Both the position numbers and the translations under genes were made by a program. From NCBI GenBank assembly GCA_900100475.1, contig FMTU01000006.1:62001-126000 (forward strand): 64,000 nt of DNA, written 5' to 3'. The DNA is from Sphingobium faniae. Its GTDB lineage: Bacteria > Pseudomonadota > Alphaproteobacteria > Sphingomonadales > Sphingomonadaceae. The notes under the pieces were generated by a model. That model saw only the letters and a program-made list of their open reading frames with translations. It was not told the DNA's origin and made no database searches. Numbering within the stretch: the first letter of the stretch is position 1; each line of letters begins with the position of its first letter. Shown here piece by piece: positions 59,450 to 64,000 of this stretch.

Positions 59450-61030
59450 TCAGGCCGAGAGCGCCTCAGCGATCAATTTCCGGCTGTTGCCGATGCCGTA
59501 GAGCGCAATGAAGCTTCCCATGCGCGGCCCCTGATCCGCGCCCAGCAGCGTCTGGTAGAGCGCCTTGAACCAGTCGCGCAGTTCCGCAAAGCCGAATGCC
59601 TCATCCTTGCCGATGGCATAGACGATATTCTGGATGTCCACCGCCGACGCATCGGCCGGGAGCGCGGCCAGTTCCTCGTCCAGTTTCCGCAGCGCCGCCG
59701 CTTCATTCGCTTCGGGCGCGCGCTTCCGCAGCGTCGGCGCCACGAAATCGCGATGATAGGCCAGGGCATGGCCGATCAGCCGGTCGAGATCGGGATAGGT
59801 CTGCGGACTGGCGTCAGCGACATAGTTGCGCAGATAGCCCCAGACCTGCTCACGGGTCGCATCGCCCATCACGCCGACAAGGTTCAGCAGCAGGCCGAAG
59901 GTCACGGGCAGCGATCCTTCGGGCAGCTTGCCGTCATGGATATGATGAACGGGATTGCCCAGTTGCTGCTCGACCGCCTGGTTCGGATAATTGCCCCGGA
60001 ACTGCCAATATTCGTCCACCGCGCGCGGGATCACGCCCATGTGAAGCTGCTTCGCCTTCTTCGGCTCGCGATAGGCGTAGAAGGCGAGGCTTTCTTCCGG
60101 CCCATAGGTCAGCCATTGTTCGAGGCTGAGGCCATTGCCCCTGGACTTGGAGATCTTCTCGCCCTTTTCGTCAAGGAACATCTCGTAATTAAAGCCTTCG
60201 GGCGGACGGCCGCCAAGGGCGCGGCAAATCTTCGACGATTGCGTGACCGAATCGATCAGGTCCTTGCCCGCCATTTCATAATCGACGCCCAGCGCGACCC
60301 AGCGCATCGCCCAGTCGACCTTCCATTGCAGCTTCGCGCGCCCTGAAAGGATCGACTGCTCCACGACCTCGCCTTCATCCTCGAAACGGATGAGGCCCGC
60401 ATCGGCGTCCACCACCTCGACCGGCACCTGAAGCACGATGCCGCTCTTCGGGCTGATCGGCAGGACGGGCGAATAGGTCGCCTGCCGTTCCTTGCGCAGC
60501 GTCGGCAACATGATGTCCATGATCGCCTGATAACGGTGCAGGACCAGCTTCAACGTCTCGTCGAACGCGCCCGACTGATAACGCTCCGTGGCCGAAACGA
60601 ACTCATAGTCGAAACCGAAACGGTCGAGGAACTCCCGCAGCATCGCATTATTGTGATGCGCGAAGCTTTCATATTGGCCGAAGGGATCGGGCACCTGCGT
60701 CAGGGGCTTGCCCAGATGGCCGGCCAGCATCGCCTGATTGGGCACATTGTCGGGCACCTTGCGCAAGCCGTCCATGTCGTCGCTGAACGCGATCAGGCGC
60801 GTGGGCACATCCGACAGCGCATGAAAGGCGTTGCGAACCATGGTCGTCCGCAGCACTTCGTTGAAGGTGCCGATATGGGGCAGGCCCGAGGGACCATAGC
60901 CGGTTTCGAACAGCACATATCCCTTTTCAGGCGCGCCCTGCGGATAGCGTTTCAGCAGCTTGCGGGCTTCTTCATAGGGCCAGGCCCTGGATGCCGTCGC
61001 GGCGGCGCGGAGAATATCGGAAACAGTCAT
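59450..61030 (-). CDS. lysK: Lysyl-tRNA synthetase, class I
   Basis: A 526-residue protein from ATG 61030 (MTVSDILRAAA). It is the class I (archaeal-type) LysRS, not the class II LysS of most bacteria. Evidence is the HIGH-like motif GPSGLPHIGTFNEV near residue 50 and the KMSKS-like motif GEKISKSRGNG near 290, on a Rossmann-type catalytic domain. This type is known in several alphaproteobacterial groups, so it fits the proposed host. A longer in-frame extension to 61240 reads as Arg-rich non-protein sequence and overlaps the divergent PilZ gene, so I reject it. Confidence 0.95.
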   Translation of the reverse strand: MTVSDILRAAATASRAWPYEEARKLLKRYPQGAPEKGYVLFETGYGPSGLPHIGTFNEVLRTTMVRNAFHALSDVPTRLIAFSDDMDGLRKVPDNVPNQAMLAGHLGKPLTQVPDPFGQYESFAHHNNAMLREFLDRFGFDYEFVSATERYQSGAFDETLKLVLHRYQAIMDIMLPTLRKERQATYSPVLPISPKSGIVLQVPVEVVDADAGLIRFEDEGEVVEQSILSGRAKLQWKVDWAMRWVALGVDYEMAGKDLIDSVTQSSKICRALGGRPPEGFNYEMFLDEKGEKISKSRGNGLSLEQWLTYGPEESLAFYAYREPKKAKQLHMGVIPRAVDEYWQFRGNYPNQAVEQQLGNPVHHIHDGKLPEGSLPVTFGLLLNLVGVMGDATREQVWGYLRNYVADASPQTYPDLDRLIGHALAYHRDFVAPTLRKRAPEANEAAALRKLDEELAALPADASAVDIQNIVYAIGKDEAFGFAELRDWFKALYQTLLGADQGPRMGSFIALYGIGNSRKLIAEALSA

Positions 61031-61157
61031 GGCTCCAGCCAGTAGCGGCGAAGAGGCCGAAAGAAAACGCCCTTTTGAGGGCAATCTGCATCTGGCGCCG
61101 GGGCGGTTTTCAACTTTTATTAACCTCATAAGTTCATAGGAGCATGGAGGAGTAGCC

Positions 61158-61541
61158 ATGCAGGTCCAGCGCACCCGCGAACGCATCACGGTCGAAATCC
61201 CGATTGTCATCACCACGGTGCTTGACAGTCTGGAAGGCATGATCGTCGATCTGAGCGAAGGCGGAGCGCAGGTGATCGGCTGTTCCCTGCCCGCGAAAAC
61301 CCAGTGTCAGGTCGATCTGGACGGGCATATCGTGTTCGGCATAGTGCGTTGGTCCGAAGAGGACCGGATGGGCATTCGCTTTCCCTATGACCTGACCGAT
61401 GGGCCGCTTCTGGAAAAGCTGGACAAGACGCGGGCGGCGCGGCGCGCGCCGATGGCGGCCTGTCAGCCTGCCTATAGCCGGCCATCCCCCACGCCCTATG
61501 CGCCACTGATGCAGGGTGGCTTCGGGCGGCGCATCCGTTAA
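61158..61541 (+). CDS. PilZ-domain protein, likely c-di-GMP receptor
   Basis: A 127-residue protein from ATG 61158 with GGAGGAG upstream. Both c-di-GMP-binding motifs are present: RxxxR in QRTRERITVEI (Arg5, Arg9) and (D/N)xSxxG in VDLSEGGAQVIG (near residues 31-42). The domain ends near 90; a Pro/Arg-rich tail follows. Single-domain PilZ proteins act by binding partners after c-di-GMP loading, often in motility or EPS control. It is divergent from lysK; the helicase gene starts 54 bp downstream. Confidence 0.9.
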   Translation: MQVQRTRERITVEIPIVITTVLDSLEGMIVDLSEGGAQVIGCSLPAKTQCQVDLDGHIVFGIVRWSEEDRMGIRFPYDLTDGPLLEKLDKTRAARRAPMAACQPAYSRPSPTPYAPLMQGGFGRRIR

Positions 61542-61595
61542 CGATCGCCGCTTTTCCGGGTTTCCCTTTTGTTCCGGCTCGCCTAAGCCAGTCCG

Positions 61596-64000
61596 GTGAT
61601 CGACCCATCCGCCCTGCCCGCACTCCATGCCAGCCATGGCGGCATCTGGCACCGCGAAGGGGGCCGCACCCAGGGCATCGCCAAGGGGCAGGCGATCAGC
61701 CGCACGGCTGAGACGCCGACGCTGATCCTGAATGCGCCGCTGACCGGGCAGAGGCTGGGCTATCCCGACCTCAATGGCCTCGATCTGCTGGAACTGTGGG
61801 CCTTCGTCTATCCGGCGCATTTTCTCGTGCCCACGCCCAAGGGATTGGCCGAGGCGCTGGACCTGCCACCCATCGTCAGCGAGGCGGACATCCCCGCCCT
61901 GTTGCAGATGGCGACGGCGCGGCTGCTGGACCGGGTCGAATCGCCCGCATGGGCGGAACGCGAGGGCGCATGGACGGCGGCGCAGGCGCTGGCCCGGCTG
62001 CGCTGGCCATGGGCGCCGCTGGTCGGCCCCCGGATCGCGCGGCCGGGGGAAGCGGAACGCTGGCTCTTTTCCAAGCTGCCTGAATGGGAGGAAGCGCCAC
62101 CGCGCCCGCCCGCCCGCGTGATCGCGCTGGAAGAAGACCAGGTGCTGGAACGGCTGGAGGAACTGACGGGCCGCGACGCCGAACCGCGCCCCGGCCAGCG
62201 CGCCTATGCGACCGCCACCCTCTCCGCCTTCCGCCCGCGCGCGCATCGGGATCAGCCCAATATGCTACTGGCCGAGGCGGGGACCGGCATCGGCAAGACG
62301 CTCGGCTATCTCGCGCCCGCCTCGCTCTGGGCGGGAGAGGCGCAGGGGACGGTGTGGGTGTCGACCTATACCAAAGCGTTGCAGCGGCAACTGGACCGGG
62401 AAAGCCCGCGCCTCTTCCCCGATCCCGCGACCACGGCAAAGCGCGTCGTGGTGCGCAAGGGGCGGGAAAATTATCTCTGCCTGCTGAACCTGGAGGATGC
62501 CTTGCAGGGCGGCTTTTCCGGGCGGGCGGCGATATTGGCGCAGATGGTGGCGCGCTGGGCCGCTTTCACCAAGGATGGCGACATGATCGGCGGCGACCTG
62601 CCCGGATGGCTGCCGACGCTGTTCCGGCGCAATGGCTCCACCGCGCTCACCGACCGGCGGGGCGAATGCATCTATGCCGGTTGCCCGCATTACCGCAAAT
62701 GCTTCATCGAACGGTCAGTGCGCGCGTCGGCGGAGGCGGACATCGTCATCGCCAATCATGCGCTGGTGATGATCAACGCCGCGCGCGGGCGGGAGAGCGG
62801 ACAGCAGCCGCAGCGCATCATCTTCGACGAAGGCCATCATCTGTTCGACGCGGCGGATTCGATCTTCTCAGTCGCGCTGTCGGGGCAGGAGGCGATCGAA
62901 CTGCGCCGCTGGATCATGGGACCCGAAAGCGGTTCGCGCGGGCGACGGCGGGGCCTTTCCGCGCGGCTCTCCGACGTGGCGAGCTATGACGAGGCGGGCG
63001 GCGAAGCGATCCGCATGGCGGCCGATGCCGCCCGCGCACTGCCTGCCGACGAATGGCTGAAGCGAATCGTGGCGGGCGAGCCTTTCGGACCGGTCGAGGC
63101 GCTGCTCGCGGCGGTGCGGGGAACGGTCTACACGCGCGCGGGCGACAATGGCGAGGCCGATGCGGGCTATGGGCTGGAGACGGAACTGGCCGAGCCGGAC
63201 GGCGCTCTGGTGGAGGCGGCGCAGGAGGCGGCGCTGGCGCTGGATGCCCTGCTGCGGCCCCTGACGCGCCTTGCCAAGCGGCTGGAGGCGGTGATCGAGG
63301 ATGCCCCCGACTGGCTGGACGGCGCGGCGCGGGCGCGGGTCGAAGGGGCGATCGCCTCGCTCGGCTGGCGGTGCGATCTGGTGTCGGCCTGGCTGGCGCT
63401 GCTGGCGCGGATCGGGGGACCGGCGGATGCGGACTTCGTCGACTGGCTGGCGGTCGACCGGATCGAGGGGCGCGAGTTCGACATCGGCATCCATCGCCAC
63501 TGGCTCGACCCAGCGCGACCGCTGGCGGAAACGGTGCTGAAACCCGCGCAGGGCGTGATCGTCACTTCCGCGACGCTCAAGGGCGGCGGCGATTGGGACA
63601 ATGCGGAACGGCGCTGCGGCGCGGCGCATCTGCCGCACGGGGCGGAACGGTTCGAGACGTCCAGCCCCTTCGACTATGCCGGACGGTCCGAAGTGCTGAT
63701 CGTCACCGACATCAAGCGGGGCGACATTGCGGGGCTTTCCGGTGCCTATGCGCGGCTGATCGAGGCTTCGGGCGGCGGAACGCTGGGCCTGTTCACCGCG
63801 ATCCGGCGGCTGCGCGCAGTCCATGCGCGGATCGCGGACCGGCTGGCGCGGGCGGGACTGCCGCTTTACGCCCAGCATGTCGATCCGATGGATACCGGCA
63901 CGCTGGTCGATATCTTCCGCGACGATCCACGCGCCTCGCTCCTGGGAACCGATGCTTTACGGGATGGCGTGGACGTGCCGGGCCATTCGTTGCGGCTGGT
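61596..64000 (+). CDS. DinG/XPD-like ATP-dependent DNA helicase, truncated by window end
   Basis: The frame is open from GTG 61596 (an in-frame TAA lies 12 bp upstream, and no ATG is available nearby) to the window end, about 800 residues. A 190-residue N-terminal extension precedes Walker A AEAGTGIGKT. An XPD-like 4Fe-4S domain is indicated by Cys in GRENYLCLL and by CIYAGCPHYRKC. The Walker B box reads IIFDEGHHLFD, i.e. DEGH. This fits superfamily 2 iron-sulfur helicases related to DinG/YoaA, which unwind 5'-3' and act in replication stress. The missing end would hold motifs V-VI. Confidence 0.9.
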   Translation, partial: MIDPSALPALHASHGGIWHREGGRTQGIAKGQAISRTAETPTLILNAPLTGQRLGYPDLNGLDLLELWAFVYPAHFLVPTPKGLAEALDLPPIVSEADIPALLQMATARLLDRVESPAWAEREGAWTAAQALARLRWPWAPLVGPRIARPGEAERWLFSKLPEWEEAPPRPPARVIALEEDQVLERLEELTGRDAEPRPGQRAYATATLSAFRPRAHRDQPNMLLAEAGTGIGKTLGYLAPASLWAGEAQGTVWVSTYTKALQRQLDRESPRLFPDPATTAKRVVVRKGRENYLCLLNLEDALQGGFSGRAAILAQMVARWAAFTKDGDMIGGDLPGWLPTLFRRNGSTALTDRRGECIYAGCPHYRKCFIERSVRASAEADIVIANHALVMINAARGRESGQQPQRIIFDEGHHLFDAADSIFSVALSGQEAIELRRWIMGPESGSRGRRRGLSARLSDVASYDEAGGEAIRMAADAARALPADEWLKRIVAGEPFGPVEALLAAVRGTVYTRAGDNGEADAGYGLETELAEPDGALVEAAQEAALALDALLRPLTRLAKRLEAVIEDAPDWLDGAARARVEGAIASLGWRCDLVSAWLALLARIGGPADADFVDWLAVDRIEGREFDIGIHRHWLDPARPLAETVLKPAQGVIVTSATLKGGGDWDNAERRCGAAHLPHGAERFETSSPFDYAGRSEVLIVTDIKRGDIAGLSGAYARLIEASGGGTLGLFTAIRRLRAVHARIADRLARAGLPLYAQHVDPMDTGTLVDIFRDDPRASLLGTDALRDGVDVPGHSLRL

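Noticed and set aside
61031..61240. N-terminal extension of lysyl-tRNA synthetase
   Set aside because: It would overlap the divergent PilZ gene and adds residues unlike any synthetase.

Overview
The window looks like a chromosomal piece of a high-G+C alphaproteobacterium, most likely a sphingomonad (Sphingobium/Novosphingobium/Sphingomonas type). The evidence is the codon style, a TonB-dependent receptor with a divergent TetR regulator and an MFS partner, a class I lysyl-tRNA synthetase, DUF3617 lipoproteins, RcnB-type periplasmic proteins and a long exopolysaccharide (EPS) locus. I saw no phage, transposase, CRISPR array, rRNA or tRNA.

Layout. 1-8 kb is housekeeping: the end of ribonucleotide reductase beta, a small AT-rich orphan Cys/His protein, a LysR regulator, an EamA transporter, a metallo-beta-lactamase-fold hydrolase, two DUF3617 proteins and uvrB. 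8.2-11.3 kb (minus strand) holds a PIG-L deacetylase, a NodU-type carbamoyltransferase and an unknown small protein. 11.4-13.7 kb is a NarL-type sensor kinase/response regulator pair. About 14.1-43.7 kb is the EPS locus. It has Wzy- and Wzx-like proteins, a Wzz/BY-kinase fusion, a CapD-type dehydratase with a DegT aminotransferase, a short Wza and an outer-membrane barrel. It also has a lyase, four GT4 glycosyltransferases, a methyltransferase, a sulfotransferase, a priming sugar transferase and an IPNS-like oxygenase. Inside it lies a tightly coupled six-gene minus-strand unit: GAPDH-like, acyl carrier protein, AMP ligase, IMPase, NeuD/PglD acetyltransferase, and AT3-SGNH acyltransferase. Two related LuxR-type regulators with degenerate receiver domains sit at 14.1 and 39.0 kb. 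43.9-64 kb is mixed: an APC permease, pgeF, a polysaccharide deacetylase, copA-cueR with a MerR-type promoter, the TetR/TonB receptor/MFS set, a DUF2061-DUF2721-[2Fe-2S] operon, RcnB-P4H-RcnB, class I lysS, a PilZ protein and a DinG-like helicase cut by the window end.

How the genes fit together. The EPS locus has a complete Wzx/Wzy-type logic: priming transferase, glycosyltransferases, flippase, polymerase, co-polymerase/kinase and export channel. CapD + DegT + NeuD/PglD-like + short PglC-like transferase together suggest a repeat unit that begins with a bacillosamine-like amino sugar. Several enzymes (AT3-SGNH acyltransferase, sulfotransferase, methyltransferase, and possibly carbamoyltransferase and PIG-L) point to a heavily decorated polymer.

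The best candidate for an undescribed system is the unit at 32414-38736. A GAPDH homologue, a dedicated carrier protein and an adenylating ligase are placed with a phosphatase and a membrane acyltransferase. I infer, without proof, that it makes and attaches a small (hydroxy)acyl group such as glycerate to the polysaccharide, in a Dlt-like arrangement. A second notable pattern is a family of CTAGAG...CTCTAG-ended palindromic elements that overlap the stop codons of neighbouring genes.
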